DNA from: Gallionella sp.
GTDB lineage: Bacteria > Pseudomonadota > Gammaproteobacteria > Burkholderiales > Gallionellaceae
Direction: 5' to 3'
Length of the DNA stretch: 64,000 bases
NCBI GenBank assembly: GCA_023229845.1
Contig: JALNYK010000009.1
Coordinates: forward strand, 1-64,000
Shown: piece after piece, positions 41,298 through 50,136 of the stretch
Layout of the letters: each line of letters begins with the position of its first letter
Position numbering within the stretch: the stretch's first letter is position 1
Made by a program: the position numbers and the translations under genes
The notes under the pieces: model-generated
Database searches by the model: none
The model's input: only the letters and a program-made list of their open reading frames with translations
What the model was told of the DNA's origin: nothing

Positions 41298-41684
41298 CTA
41301 GATCGGCTCGCCGTTCTCGTCGAGATAGAACTCGTTCAGCGCGCGCTCCACTTCTGCCATGTGGGTGAGCACCGGGCCGCCGCCCATCATGATGCCGACG
41401 GTGCAGACTTCCATGATTTCCTCCAGCGTGACGCCGGCGTGTTTGCAGGCGCGGACATGCAGCGCGATGCAGTAGTGGCATTGCTGGGTCAGCGCCATGC
41501 CGAGCGCGATGCGCTCCTTCTCCTTTTTGTCCAGCACGCCCGGTTGCATCGCCTCTGCCATGAAGGCCTGCACCTTGCCCATCAGCTTGGGCTTGTATTC
41601 GGTGATCAACTGGATGCCGCGGTGGGCATGCTCCAGCACCTTGCGTTCGCTGTCCGAGCCTTTGGTCTTCTTCTGGGTGGTCAT
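41298..41684 (-). CDS. Carboxymuconolactone decarboxylase (AhpD-like) family protein
   Basis: A 128-aa all-helical protein with the redox CxxC-H motif in TQQCHYCIALHVRACKHAG, the alkylhydroperoxidase AhpD core. It probably reduces peroxides or acts as a thiol oxidoreductase. Its neighbour is a convergent ferritin gene, consistent with iron/oxidative stress. Substrate unknown. Confidence 0.85.
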   Translation of the reverse strand: MTTQKKTKGSDSERKVLEHAHRGIQLITEYKPKLMGKVQAFMAEAMQPGVLDKKEKERIALGMALTQQCHYCIALHVRACKHAGVTLEEIMEVCTVGIMMGGGPVLTHMAEVERALNEFYLDENGEPI

Positions 41685-41712
41685 GTCGTTTTCGTCTTGA
41701 GGGTTGGAAGGA

Positions 41713-42738
41713 TCAGCGCATGTTGCGGATTGCGTCGGCGCATTCGCGGACCAGTGCCGGGCCTCGGTATATCAGGCCGCTGTAGATCTGCACCAGCGCG
41801 GCGCCCGCCTGCATCTTTTCCACGGCATCTGGGCCGTTCAATATTCCGCCGACGCCGATGATGGGCAATGCGCCCCGCAATTCGGCGGCAAGTTGGCGAA
41901 TCACCGCGGTGGACTTGTCGCGCACCGGCGCGCCGGACAGGCCACCGGTCTCGTCGCCGTGGGGCAGTCCCTCAACGCCCTCGCGCGACAGCGTGGTGTT
42001 GGTGGCGATCACACCGTCGATGCGGTGGAGCATCAGCAGCGCGGCGATGTTTTTGATTTGGTCTGTGTCGAGGTCGGGGGCGATCTTCACGGCTACCGGC
42101 ACGTAGCGGCCGTGCTGCTGCGCGAGCTTTTCCTGCTCCGCCTTCAGTTGCGCGAGCAATGCGTCGAGTTCGTCGCCGCCCTGCAGCTGGCGCAGGTTCT
42201 TGGTGTTGGGCGAGGAGATGTTGACAGTGACGTAGCTCGCATGTTCATACACCTTGCGCAGGCAGATCAGGTAATCGTCGGCGGCTTTCTCGATAGGCGT
42301 GACGGCGTTCTTGCCGATGTTGATGCCCAATATCCCCTTGAAGTTAGCGCGCTTCACGTTCGCGATCAGCGCGTCCACGCCCTCGTTGTTGAAGCCCATG
42401 CGATTGACGATGCCCTGCGCCTCGGGGATGCGGAACAGTCTCGGTTTGGGGTTGCCGGGCTGCGGCAGCGGCGTGATGGTGCCGATCTCGACGAAACCGA
42501 AGCCTAACGCCGCGAGCGCGTCTATGACTTCGCCGTTTTTGTCCAACCCCGCGGCCAAGCCGACCGGGTTCGGGAAGGTCAGGCCCATCACGGTGCGCGG
42601 GTCAGAGGCGGGACGTTTTGCAGCCAGCGACATCAGCCCGAGTCGATTCGCGATATTCAGTCCGTTCAGCGTGAGGTGGTGCGCGGTCTCGGCATCGAGC
42701 GCGAACATCGCGGGGCGTAGCAGGGTATACGGATTCAT
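41713..42738 (-). CDS. pyrD: Dihydroorotate dehydrogenase (quinone), class 2
   Basis: A 341-aa membrane-associated flavoenzyme oxidising dihydroorotate in pyrimidine synthesis. Class 2 features: the N-terminal quinone helix (LLRPAMFALDAETAHHLTLN), NPVGLAAGLDKNGE, NISSPNTKNLR with the catalytic Ser region, VKIAPDL, and IGVGGI for FMN phosphate. It overlaps the upstream membrane-protein gene by 4 nt. Confidence 0.96.
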   Translation of the reverse strand: MNPYTLLRPAMFALDAETAHHLTLNGLNIANRLGLMSLAAKRPASDPRTVMGLTFPNPVGLAAGLDKNGEVIDALAALGFGFVEIGTITPLPQPGNPKPRLFRIPEAQGIVNRMGFNNEGVDALIANVKRANFKGILGINIGKNAVTPIEKAADDYLICLRKVYEHASYVTVNISSPNTKNLRQLQGGDELDALLAQLKAEQEKLAQQHGRYVPVAVKIAPDLDTDQIKNIAALLMLHRIDGVIATNTTLSREGVEGLPHGDETGGLSGAPVRDKSTAVIRQLAAELRGALPIIGVGGILNGPDAVEKMQAGAALVQIYSGLIYRGPALVRECADAIRNMR

Positions 42739-43598
42739 TTTTTGACGACAGGAATGGGGAATGGTTTTTTCTTGAACACTTGCGCACGGGTCTTGCCGCG
42801 CCAGTTTTCGGCGATCACGTCGCCGAGCTGCAGGCACAGCAGGCCGAACAGCAGGTAGCCGGCTTGTGCGGGCAGCAGGTTGTCTTCTGCCATGCCGCCG
42901 GCAGCGCGGTAGAGCGTCACGCCGAGGTTGCCGACGATCAAGCCGGACAGTGCGGCGCAGATCAGTCGTCCCCAGTCGCCTTCGCGCAGCACGTCGAATA
43001 TCGTGCTTTCGTGCCACAGCAGCTGCAGCGCGAGCAACAGAAACAGCGGGGACATCCACAGCAGCCAGGACGCCGACAGCGCCGCGCCGCCGAGCAGGCC
43101 GAACGCGGCGAGCGACGCGAATACGAGGGCGGCGGTTTCGCCGTGCGGCATCGGAAGCGCGGGGCCGCGCGCGAGCGCCTTGAGCAGGCCGCGGAAGGAG
43201 CCGAGCAGCGCGCGGGTGACGAGTGCCGCCGGAACCGGCAGCGCGAACAGCAGGGTGTCGAGGATGACCTGCCAGAGGCTGTTCTTCTGCATCGACGACC
43301 AGCTCGCAGCGTAGAAATTCAGGTAGACCAGCAGCCAGACCAGCATCGCGCCGGCCGCAGCCAGCGCGAGGAAATAATCGCGCTGCGTCGTCAGCGGGTT
43401 GTTGCCGGTGCGCAGCTTGATGAGCATTCCGGCCAGCAGCGTGTAGCCCAGCAAGGCGAGCAGCGTTAGCCCTGTTGCGGCTAGGTTGTCCTGTGATTCG
43501 CTCGCGGCGAGTTCTGCCCATTCATGTCCGCTCAGCAGAAAGCCTGCCGGCGGCAACAGCAACAGGGCGGCGACGAACGCCAGTAGTCGAATCTTCAT
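42735..43598 (-). CDS. Integral membrane protein of unknown function
   Basis: 287 aa with a signal-like first helix and about seven further hydrophobic segments (e.g. LLALLGYTLLAGMLI, AAAGAMLVWLLVYLNFYAA, WLLWMSPLFLLLALQLL). No recognised motif. Coupled by 4-nt overlaps to bpt upstream and pyrD downstream. The frame is open further upstream, but MKIRLLAFVAALLLLPPAG at 43598 is the natural start. Confidence 0.75.
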   Translation of the reverse strand: MKIRLLAFVAALLLLPPAGFLLSGHEWAELAASESQDNLAATGLTLLALLGYTLLAGMLIKLRTGNNPLTTQRDYFLALAAAGAMLVWLLVYLNFYAASWSSMQKNSLWQVILDTLLFALPVPAALVTRALLGSFRGLLKALARGPALPMPHGETAALVFASLAAFGLLGGAALSASWLLWMSPLFLLLALQLLWHESTIFDVLREGDWGRLICAALSGLIVGNLGVTLYRAAGGMAEDNLLPAQAGYLLFGLLCLQLGDVIAENWRGKTRAQVFKKKPFPIPVVKK

Positions 43599-44356
43599 GT
43601 CGCGTTCTCCTTGGCGAACGAAACCCACTCGCCGTTCACCAGTCCCTGTGCCGGCTGGTATTGCGTTTTGTAGGACATCTTGCGGCTCTCTGCGATCCAG
43701 TAGCCGAGGTAAACATAGTCCAGGTCGAGCTTGCGGCACAGCTCGATTTGCCACAGCACGTTGTAGACGCCGAACTGCGCGCGCGGCAGATCCGGGTCGT
43801 AGAAGGTGTAGACCGCGGACAGACCGTCGTCGAGCAGGTCGATCACGCTGACCATGCGCAGCGCGCCCCGTCCGTCTTGTGCGCGGTCTGACGGCTCCCG
43901 GAACTCCACCAGCATGGTGTCGACATGGCTCTGCAGCAGGAAGCTGCGGTAGGACTCCGGGTCTTCGTTGTCCATGCCGCCGTCCTTGTGGCGCGCGCGC
44001 TGGTAGCGTTCGTAGAGCTCGTAATATTCGGGTTTGTCCTGCAGCGGCTGCAGCGAGGCTTCCAAGTGGATATGCCGTTTCCAGGCGCGCAGTTGCGAGC
44101 GGTTAGGTTTGAACTCCCTGGCCTTCACCCGCAACGAGATGCAGCGCTGGCAGGCGTCGCAATGGGCGCGATAGGTGTGGGTGCCGCTGCGGCGGAAGCC
44201 TTTGCGCATCAGCTGGGAATAGACCGGGGTGCTGATCAGGAAGGTCGGTGTCGCGACTTGCGAGCGCGCCTCCCGCTCCGGCAGGTAGCTGCACGGATAG
44301 GGCGCCGTCAGGTAAAAGTGCAGCGCGGTCAGCGGAATGTCGTGAAGCAGGTTCAT
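43595..44356 (-). CDS. bpt: Aspartate/glutamate leucyltransferase Bpt
   Basis: A 253-aa tRNA-protein transferase adding leucine to N-terminal Asp/Glu, a bacterial N-degron step leading to ClpS/ClpAP. Signature regions: PYPCSYLPEREARSQV, RSGTHTYRAHCDACQRCISLR and VYTFYDPDLPRAQFGVYN. It follows aat with a 4-nt overlap, so both N-degron transferases share one transcript. Confidence 0.94.
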   Translation of the reverse strand: MNLLHDIPLTALHFYLTAPYPCSYLPEREARSQVATPTFLISTPVYSQLMRKGFRRSGTHTYRAHCDACQRCISLRVKAREFKPNRSQLRAWKRHIHLEASLQPLQDKPEYYELYERYQRARHKDGGMDNEDPESYRSFLLQSHVDTMLVEFREPSDRAQDGRGALRMVSVIDLLDDGLSAVYTFYDPDLPRAQFGVYNVLWQIELCRKLDLDYVYLGYWIAESRKMSYKTQYQPAQGLVNGEWVSFAKENAT

Positions 44357-45048
44357 GCGTACAGGTCGGCGTCGAAGCGCCAGCGGGTTACCGGCGCACA
44401 GTTTACCAATTCCTGCAGCCGTTCGACGAATTCGGCGCGGGGGATCTCGCGAGCGCCCAGCGAGGCGAGGTGGGGCGTATTCATTTGGCAGTCGATCAAC
44501 TTGAAGCCCCAGCGTTCGAGCTGGCGGGCCAGATGCGCCAGCGCGACCTTGGATGCATTGGCTTCGCGGCTGAACATCGATTCGCCGTAGAACATGCGCC
44601 CGATGGCGATGCCGTACAGGCCGCCGACCAGTTCGCCGTCGCGCCAGGTCTCGACCGAGTGCGCGTAGCCGAGTTCATGCAGCGCGCAGTAAGCCGCGAT
44701 CATGTCTTCCCGTATCCAAGTGCCGTTCTGGCCGGCGCGCGGGGCGGCGCAGGCGCGCATCACCGTCTTGAAGGTCGTGTCCATGCGCACTTCGAAGCCT
44801 CTGTTGCGTATGACCCGCGCCAGCGAGCGCGACAGCTTGAATTCTGCCGGGAACAACACCATGCGCGGGTCGGGGCTCCACCACAGGATGGGGTCGCCCG
44901 CGCTGAACCAGGGAAAGATGCCGTGACGGTAGGCATCCAGCAGCCGCGCGGGCGTCAGGTCGCCGCCCGCCGCGAGCAGGCCGTTCGGTTCGCGCAACGC
45001 GGTCTCGACTGCGGGGAACGGAAAACTATCACTCAGCCACGGGATCAC
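44353..45048 (-). CDS. aat: Leucyl/phenylalanyl-tRNA-protein transferase
   Basis: A 231-aa enzyme adding Leu/Phe to N-terminal Lys/Arg of proteins. Motifs: GLLAAGGDLTPARLLDAYRH, GIFPWFSAGDPILWWSPDPR, AYCALHELGYAHSVETW and GRMFYGESMFSR. The start codon is GTG (MIPWLSDSFPF). First gene of the aat-bpt-membrane protein-pyrD operon. Confidence 0.95.
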   Translation of the reverse strand: MIPWLSDSFPFPAVETALREPNGLLAAGGDLTPARLLDAYRHGIFPWFSAGDPILWWSPDPRMVLFPAEFKLSRSLARVIRNRGFEVRMDTTFKTVMRACAAPRAGQNGTWIREDMIAAYCALHELGYAHSVETWRDGELVGGLYGIAIGRMFYGESMFSREANASKVALAHLARQLERWGFKLIDCQMNTPHLASLGAREIPRAEFVERLQELVNCAPVTRWRFDADLYA

Positions 45049-45131
45049 GTCCAGAGTTCCTTATATGTTCATCGATACGATTTTGGGGTTATATTGCCAC
45101 GAACTAACGCAATCTGTTGACGAGGTGGACG

Positions 45132-46646
45132 ATGTTTTCAAGTTTATTCGGTAAAAAATCCGATCATCCGTTGGCGGACATCAAGTCCGCGATGGCCTTG
45201 CTGGAGGAACTGCCCAGAAACGATGCGCACAAGATGCTGATGGAGTTGACCGAATGGATTGAATCGGTGGGCGACAACGAGGACTTTAAACTGGAGCATC
45301 AGTTCGCCGTGCTGCGTCTGCTGGACGAGGCGGCTCAGCCCTGTGTGCGCAAGCTGGTGCGCGAATATTTCGCGCCGCAGGAGTTGAGCAAGTTTCAGGA
45401 AAACCGGCTTTGGCTGTTATTGGTCAACTGGTCGCAGCATTCGTCCAATGCCTATCTTGCGGTGTTCGATCGCTATTGCAACGGCGACAAGGGGGCGAGC
45501 GCGGTCAAGGCTCAGTTGCCATTGCTGGCGGCGCGCACGGCGCATGCGTTGAACGGTTATCTGAAACACGTCAGTGCGCACTATGGCCCCATGGATCCCG
45601 CGCTATGGCGCAAGGTGGCGCGGCTCTACCGCCATGCCGAACAGCAGCAGTATCTGGATGCGCGAGTCGAGCTTTATTCCGGTGCGATTGCCGCAACGAC
45701 GGTAAGGGGCGAACTGGCCGAGTTGCTCGGCTGGTATGGTTGCGGGGTCGGTACGCTGACCCCGCTGTCGATGCATTTGACCGAGCGCATCGTCGGGCAA
45801 TACTCAGGCAGCGTGACCGTCACGTTGCAGCAGACTGCCGACAGCCTGTTTTGTTTCGATCTGGAGAGTCCCGCCGCGCCGCTGCGGGTCAAGGCGGGCG
45901 GGCGCGTGCAGCCGTCGACGCGTTTCGTCAGCATGGCGGCGATGCAGCCGAAACTTGAAGAGTTGCTCAAGGAGTTGGCGAAGAATACGGTGCCGCAGGA
46001 GCTCAATCTGGGCGGCAACTACCCGGTGGAGCTGGTGCGCGAGGCGGCGCAATACCTGCTGGATTATCTGGTCGATCCGCCGTTGCGGCGCAGTCCGCGG
46101 CGCGGCATCAAGGTCAGCCTGAAGGTGGCGAACGGATTCGGCCGGCTGATGGAGAACACCGATGTGGGGCTGAACTTCAATGCGGAGCAACCGTTGCATT
46201 GGGAGGTGGAGGATATCAGCGCCAGCGGTTTTCGCACCCTCATCCCGACGCAGGGGGCGGACGGCATACGCATCGGCAGTCTGCTGGGCATCCAGCCGGA
46301 CGGTGTGGCGCACTGGGGGGCCGCCGTGGTGCGTCGGCTGATGCGCGACGATGCCAACCAGTTGCATATCGGCGCCGAGATGCTGGCAAATCAGGTCGCC
46401 GGTGTGACGCTGGGAGCCGGGCGCGATGAGGAACAGCACGCGTTGTGGCTGATGGCGAAGCCGGGTGAGCCGTCTGGTGAGGCGCGCTTGCTGATGAAGG
46501 TGGATGCGTTTCTCGCCCAGCGCAGTTTTCAGACCAGTCTCGGGGACAAGAGCTATCTGTTGATGCCGATAGGACTGGACGAGAAGGGGTTCGATTACGA
46601 TCTGGCGCGTTTCCGCGTGATCGAACAGGAAAACGGCGAGGACTGA
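45132..46646 (+). CDS. PilZ-like (putative c-di-GMP-binding) protein
   Basis: A 504-aa soluble protein. The N-terminal 310 residues are mainly helical with no recognised fold. A C-terminal region shows Arg cluster RRSPRR at 319-324 followed by EVEDISASGFRTL with DISASG at 361-366, matching the RxxxR and D/NxSxxG pair of PilZ domains, though the spacing (about 37 residues) is longer than usual. Two GGDEF/EAL proteins nearby could supply the ligand. GAGGTGG precedes ATG 45132. Its stop lies within an inverted repeat. Confidence 0.6.
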   Translation: MFSSLFGKKSDHPLADIKSAMALLEELPRNDAHKMLMELTEWIESVGDNEDFKLEHQFAVLRLLDEAAQPCVRKLVREYFAPQELSKFQENRLWLLLVNWSQHSSNAYLAVFDRYCNGDKGASAVKAQLPLLAARTAHALNGYLKHVSAHYGPMDPALWRKVARLYRHAEQQQYLDARVELYSGAIAATTVRGELAELLGWYGCGVGTLTPLSMHLTERIVGQYSGSVTVTLQQTADSLFCFDLESPAAPLRVKAGGRVQPSTRFVSMAAMQPKLEELLKELAKNTVPQELNLGGNYPVELVREAAQYLLDYLVDPPLRRSPRRGIKVSLKVANGFGRLMENTDVGLNFNAEQPLHWEVEDISASGFRTLIPTQGADGIRIGSLLGIQPDGVAHWGAAVVRRLMRDDANQLHIGAEMLANQVAGVTLGAGRDEEQHALWLMAKPGEPSGEARLLMKVDAFLAQRSFQTSLGDKSYLLMPIGLDEKGFDYDLARFRVIEQENGED

Positions 46647-46685
46647 GTGCTGAGGGATGAGTGCTCAGCACTCAGTCCTCGGTAC
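46638..46685. repeat. Inverted repeat of the GACTGAGTGCTGAG type, copy 2 (bidirectional terminator)
   Basis: Arms 46638-46654 and 46664-46680 are perfect 17-bp complements with a 9-nt loop, followed by GGTACT. They include the stop codons of both convergent genes. The same core is found at 8359-8434. Confidence 0.8.
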
Positions 46686-47349
46686 TTATGCGTTTTGCCA
46701 GCCAGCGCTGGATGTCCAGCAATTCCTCCGGGCAGACCGAATGCGGCATGGCATATTCGTGCCATTCGACATCGCATCCCAATTTCTGCAACGCTTCCCT
46801 TGATGCGTTTCCCAAGGCGTAGGGCACGACCGTGTCGCTGCGTCCGTGTGCCATGAACACCGGCGTGCGTAGCGCCTCTGCGCGAACTTCTTTGGCGACG
46901 GTCTCGACCAGCGGCAGATAGGTGGAGAGCGCCAGCACCCCGCCCAGCGGGATTTTCTGGCGCAATCCGGTGTGCAGCGCGATGGCGCCGCCCTGAGAAA
47001 ATCCGGCAAGGAAGATGCGCTGCGGCGCGATGCCGCGATCCACTTCCTGCGCGATCAATGCTTCGATGGCAGCCTGCGAGGCGCGGATTCCGGTCTCGTC
47101 CTGCCGTGCGCCGATGTCCTGAGTGGCGATGTCGTACCAGGCGCGCATCACGAAGCCGCCATTGATGGTGACCGGGCGCTGCGGAGCATGGGGGAAAACG
47201 AAGCGAACTGCGGCGGGCAGCTCCAGTTCATCGACGACGGGAACAAAATCCTGTCCGTCCGCACCCAGGCCATGCAACCAGATGACGCTGTGGCGGGGAT
47301 GCTTTCCTGATTCGAGTGCGATATGGGATAGGATGTTATTATTGAACAT
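46672..47349 (-). CDS. Carboxylesterase/phospholipase, alpha/beta hydrolase
   Basis: A 225-aa cytoplasmic serine hydrolase of the acyl-protein thioesterase/carboxylesterase type (PF02230). Oxyanion segment WLHGLGADGQDF, nucleophile elbow LAGFSQGGAIAL, catalytic Asp in GRSDTVVPY, and His in YAMPHSVCPEEL. Substrate unassigned. ATG 47349 is preferred; an alternative lies at 47388. Confidence 0.88.
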   Translation of the reverse strand: MFNNNILSHIALESGKHPRHSVIWLHGLGADGQDFVPVVDELELPAAVRFVFPHAPQRPVTINGGFVMRAWYDIATQDIGARQDETGIRASQAAIEALIAQEVDRGIAPQRIFLAGFSQGGAIALHTGLRQKIPLGGVLALSTYLPLVETVAKEVRAEALRTPVFMAHGRSDTVVPYALGNASREALQKLGCDVEWHEYAMPHSVCPEELLDIQRWLAKRISTED

Positions 47350-47458
47350 GTTTGGTGGGGTTCGGCGAGAGGTATAAACGGACGCCATATTAAAACATTA
47401 CATGATTCTCCGGTGCCGCCGGCAACCGGGGACGAATTGAGTCAGTAGGGAGAGAGGA

Positions 47459-47977
47459 ATGAAAAGGGCAATTACTCCGACCTCGGTGGAGCGAGTCATG
47501 CGTGAGAGCGATTTTATCGTCTCGATGACCGATCTGAAGGGGCGTATCACATACGGCAATCGAATTTTTGTCGAGTTTTCCGGATACAGCGAGAAGGAGT
47601 TGCTGGGATCCCAGCACAACATCGTTCGCCATCCGGACATGCCGCGAGCCGTGTTCAATCTGCTGTGGAGCAAAATCCAGAATCGTGAGGAGTGTTTCGC
47701 CTATGTGAAAAACATGGCGAAGGATGGCAGTTTTTACTGGGTATTCACCAACGTCACGCCGACTTTCGACGAGGCCGGCAATCCGACTGGCTATCTGTCG
47801 GTGCGGCGCAAACCCAAGATGAGCGGGGTGCAGACTGCGAGCGCCGTGTACGCCGCGATGCTGGCGGCTGAGCAGAAAGCCGGGCCGGCCAATGCTATCG
47901 CCGCATCCACCAAAGTATTGGTCGATATATTGAACGAAAAAGGACTCAGCTATGACGAACTCGTCCTTGCAATTTAA
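47459..47977 (+). CDS. Aer-like PAS domain protein
   Basis: A 172-aa soluble protein consisting of one PAS domain plus a short helical tail. NRIFVEFSGYSEKELLGSQH, then NIVRHPDMPRAVF and FYWVFTNVTPTFD are the FAD-type PAS signature of the energy taxis receptor Aer. Its end overlaps the following chemoreceptor start by 26 nt. The two together look like a split Aer: PAS sensor in one chain, membrane and signalling modules in the other. Confidence 0.85.
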   Translation: MKRAITPTSVERVMRESDFIVSMTDLKGRITYGNRIFVEFSGYSEKELLGSQHNIVRHPDMPRAVFNLLWSKIQNREECFAYVKNMAKDGSFYWVFTNVTPTFDEAGNPTGYLSVRRKPKMSGVQTASAVYAAMLAAEQKAGPANAIAASTKVLVDILNEKGLSYDELVLAI

Positions 47978-49421
47978 GCTGGCCGCATTGTTGTGGTCGT
48001 TCTCGCTGGGCACGCTGGTCATCATCCTGACCAGCTTTGCGCTGCACGGCGTCGATGCGTTCATGGTGACGTTCCTGGTGGCCAGCATCGCAGTGTCGGC
48101 ATGGGGGCAGATGCTGGTCCGACGCTGGCTGGCACCGTTGCAGAAGCTCAAGGGGGTCATCGACGACGTTTCCCAGGGGAAGTTCAATAACCGGGTCATC
48201 GGCATCGCCGACGAGCGCGACGAGATCAGCCTGTTGTGCTGGAGCGTGAACGACATGCTCGACCAGTTGAATACCTTCTTTCGCGAGCAGGAGACCAGCT
48301 TTCGCGCCAACCTGTCCGGCAACTTCTACCGCCGTGCGGTCAGCGGCGGTTTGCACGGCGGTTTTGCGAAAGGACTGGAGAACCAGAACATTCTGATCGA
48401 TGGCATGACCGAGCAGAAGCTGGGTGCGATGCGCACCGCGATGTTGTCGCGCGCGCATTCGCTGAATACCGAAAATCTGCTGAACAATCTGATGTCGAAC
48501 CAGCGCGACCTGAAGACGATCACCGACAACATGGAAGACCTGGCCGCGCTGGCCAGGCGCACCCGCGAGGACGCCGAAGACAGTCGCGAGTCGGTCAAGG
48601 ATGTGGTGCAACGACTTTCCGGCATCGTCGAGCGCGTGAACCATGCCAACGTCGCGATCACCCAGTTGAATGCGCGCAGCAGCGAGATCAACAAGGCGGT
48701 CGGCCTGATCACGTCGATCGCGGACCAGACCAACCTGTTGGCGCTGAATGCGGCCATCGAGGCCGCGCGTGCCGGCGAGGCGGGACGCGGTTTCGCGGTG
48801 GTGGCGGACGAGGTGCGTAAGCTGGCCGAGAACACCAAGAACGCCTCGGAATCCATCGGCAGGATCATGGGAATGTTGCAGCTCGAGGCGACCAAGATGC
48901 TGCAGGATTCCGACGAGATGCACGAGATCGCCAATTCATCTCAGGGTGTCATCGGCAGGCTGGAGCAGAAGTTCGGGCAGTTCTACGAATCTGCCGTCAC
49001 CACGCTGGAGGGCGCGCGCTACGCGCAGGATCTCAGCTTCGCCTCGCTGGTCAAGGTGGATCACGTCATTTACAAGCAGCGCGCCTACGTGCTGATCGAC
49101 GATTCCGAGAACGAAGAGTGCAGGAAGGCGGTCGGCGTGGATCACCAGAGTTGCCGTCTCGGCAAGTGGTATAACGGCCACGGCGCCGAGGTGTTCGGCG
49201 GAACCGCGGCTTTCCGCAGCCTGCTCGAACCGCACAGCAAGGTGCACGAGTGCGTGCATCAGATGGTCGGCTATCTGGATCAGAATTGGGCGCGCAGCCC
49301 GGCGGTGCAGGACAATATCTTCATCGCACTCGATTGCGCCGAGAAGGCCAGTCAGGACGTGATGACGGTGCTGGATCGCGTGGTTGCCGAGAAACACGCG
49401 CACATGGTCAAGGCGGCGTAG
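47952..49421 (+). CDS. Methyl-accepting chemotaxis protein with C-terminal CZB domain
   Basis: 489 aa. Two closely spaced N-terminal helices (LAALLWSFSLGTLVIILTSF, then AFMVTFLVASIAVSAWG) leave no periplasmic ligand domain. A HAMP-like region follows, then the MCP hairpin IADQTNLLALNAAIEAARAG, and a CZB zinc domain at about 365-470 with H in VKVDHVIYK, C in HQSCRLGKWYNGHG and H in HSKVHECVHQM. No CheR/CheB-docking pentapeptide ends the protein. Translationally coupled to the PAS gene. Confidence 0.92.
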   Translation: MTNSSLQFKLAALLWSFSLGTLVIILTSFALHGVDAFMVTFLVASIAVSAWGQMLVRRWLAPLQKLKGVIDDVSQGKFNNRVIGIADERDEISLLCWSVNDMLDQLNTFFREQETSFRANLSGNFYRRAVSGGLHGGFAKGLENQNILIDGMTEQKLGAMRTAMLSRAHSLNTENLLNNLMSNQRDLKTITDNMEDLAALARRTREDAEDSRESVKDVVQRLSGIVERVNHANVAITQLNARSSEINKAVGLITSIADQTNLLALNAAIEAARAGEAGRGFAVVADEVRKLAENTKNASESIGRIMGMLQLEATKMLQDSDEMHEIANSSQGVIGRLEQKFGQFYESAVTTLEGARYAQDLSFASLVKVDHVIYKQRAYVLIDDSENEECRKAVGVDHQSCRLGKWYNGHGAEVFGGTAAFRSLLEPHSKVHECVHQMVGYLDQNWARSPAVQDNIFIALDCAEKASQDVMTVLDRVVAEKHAHMVKAA

Positions 49422-49441
49422 TCCCGGGACATCGGAAGACG

Positions 49442-49475
49442 AAAAAGCGGAACCCCTCGGGGTTCCGCTTTTTAT
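49442..49475 (+). terminator. Strong Rho-independent terminator after the chemoreceptor gene
   Basis: AAAAAGCGGAACCCC (49442-49456) and GGGGTTCCGCTTTTT (49459-49473) form a long GC-rich stem with A/U tracts on both sides, so it can act in both directions. Confidence 0.9.
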
Positions 49476-49496
49476 TGGGAGCTCCGCCTTATAACG

Positions 49497-49604
49497 GAAA
49501 GATTTCGCGGTAATTCTTGGGGTGGCGTAGGGGCACGGCGCGCCCTACTCGTGTTCGGGAATGAGTTCGCGCAGCACCTGAAAGATTTCTCGGTAATTCT
49601 TGGG
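49497..49604 (-). repeat. 83-nt-period direct repeat spanning the yjgA 3' end
   Basis: A 25-nt segment at 49497-49521 recurs at 49580-49604 with one mismatch (core GATTTC[G/T]CGGTAATTCTTGGG). The inner copy encodes PKNYREIF near the YjgA C-terminus; the outer copy lies beyond the present stop codon. Confidence 0.85.
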
Positions 49605-50072
49605 AGGCTTTCCGGCCTCCTTTTCTTTTTGAGCATTGCGGATCAACGTGCGCAGGCGCTGTACATCGGTTTCGGGGTGTGCCGCGAGCAGTTCGGTCAG
49701 CGCATTGTCGTTTTCCAGCAAACGGTCGCGCCAGCGCTCCAGCAAATGCAGGTGGACGGTGTGTTCTTGCGATACGCCTTTCCATGCGTTCAGTCTGGCG
49801 ACGATGGGCGCGGTGTCTTCGAGGTCGCGCATCAGTCTACCGATGTACTGCAACTGGCGGCGTTGCGCGCCGAATTTGTTGATTCGGTGCATTTCGCGGA
49901 TGGCGTCGCGCAGGCTCTCAGGCAGGTCGAGTTGCGCCAGTTGATCCTTGCCCAGCGCGACCAGCTCCTCGCCGAGGGCTTGCAGGTCGTGCATTTGTTG
50001 TTTGATTTTGGTCTTGCTGGGCGGAAGGTCTGGGTCCAGGTCTTCGTCGTTGTATGATGATCGGTCGCTCAT
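49545..50072 (-). CDS. yjgA: Ribosome-associated protein YjgA/DarP (DUF615)
   Basis: A 175-aa helical protein that assists maturation of the 50S subunit. Family sequence: PPSKTKIKQQMHDLQALGEEL, REMHRINKFGAQRRQLQYIG and HLLERWRDRLLEND, ending in PKNYREIFQVLRELIPEHE. Divergent from pmbA, the usual yjgA-pmbA pairing. A partial duplication of its 3' end lies downstream. Confidence 0.92.
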   Translation of the reverse strand: MSDRSSYNDEDLDPDLPPSKTKIKQQMHDLQALGEELVALGKDQLAQLDLPESLRDAIREMHRINKFGAQRRQLQYIGRLMRDLEDTAPIVARLNAWKGVSQEHTVHLHLLERWRDRLLENDNALTELLAAHPETDVQRLRTLIRNAQKEKEAGKPPKNYREIFQVLRELIPEHE

Positions 50073-50097
50073 GGTGGGGATGGGAAAATTGCGATGC

Positions 50098-50106
50098 TGC
50101 TATGAT
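50098..50106 (+). promoter_or_regulatory. Extended -10 promoter for pmbA
   Basis: TGCTATGAT, an extended -10 element, lies 30 nt upstream of the pmbA ATG in the divergent yjgA-pmbA spacer. Confidence 0.4.
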
Positions 50107-50136
50107 AACGCCTTTCTCCATATCGTTCGTTCAGTT

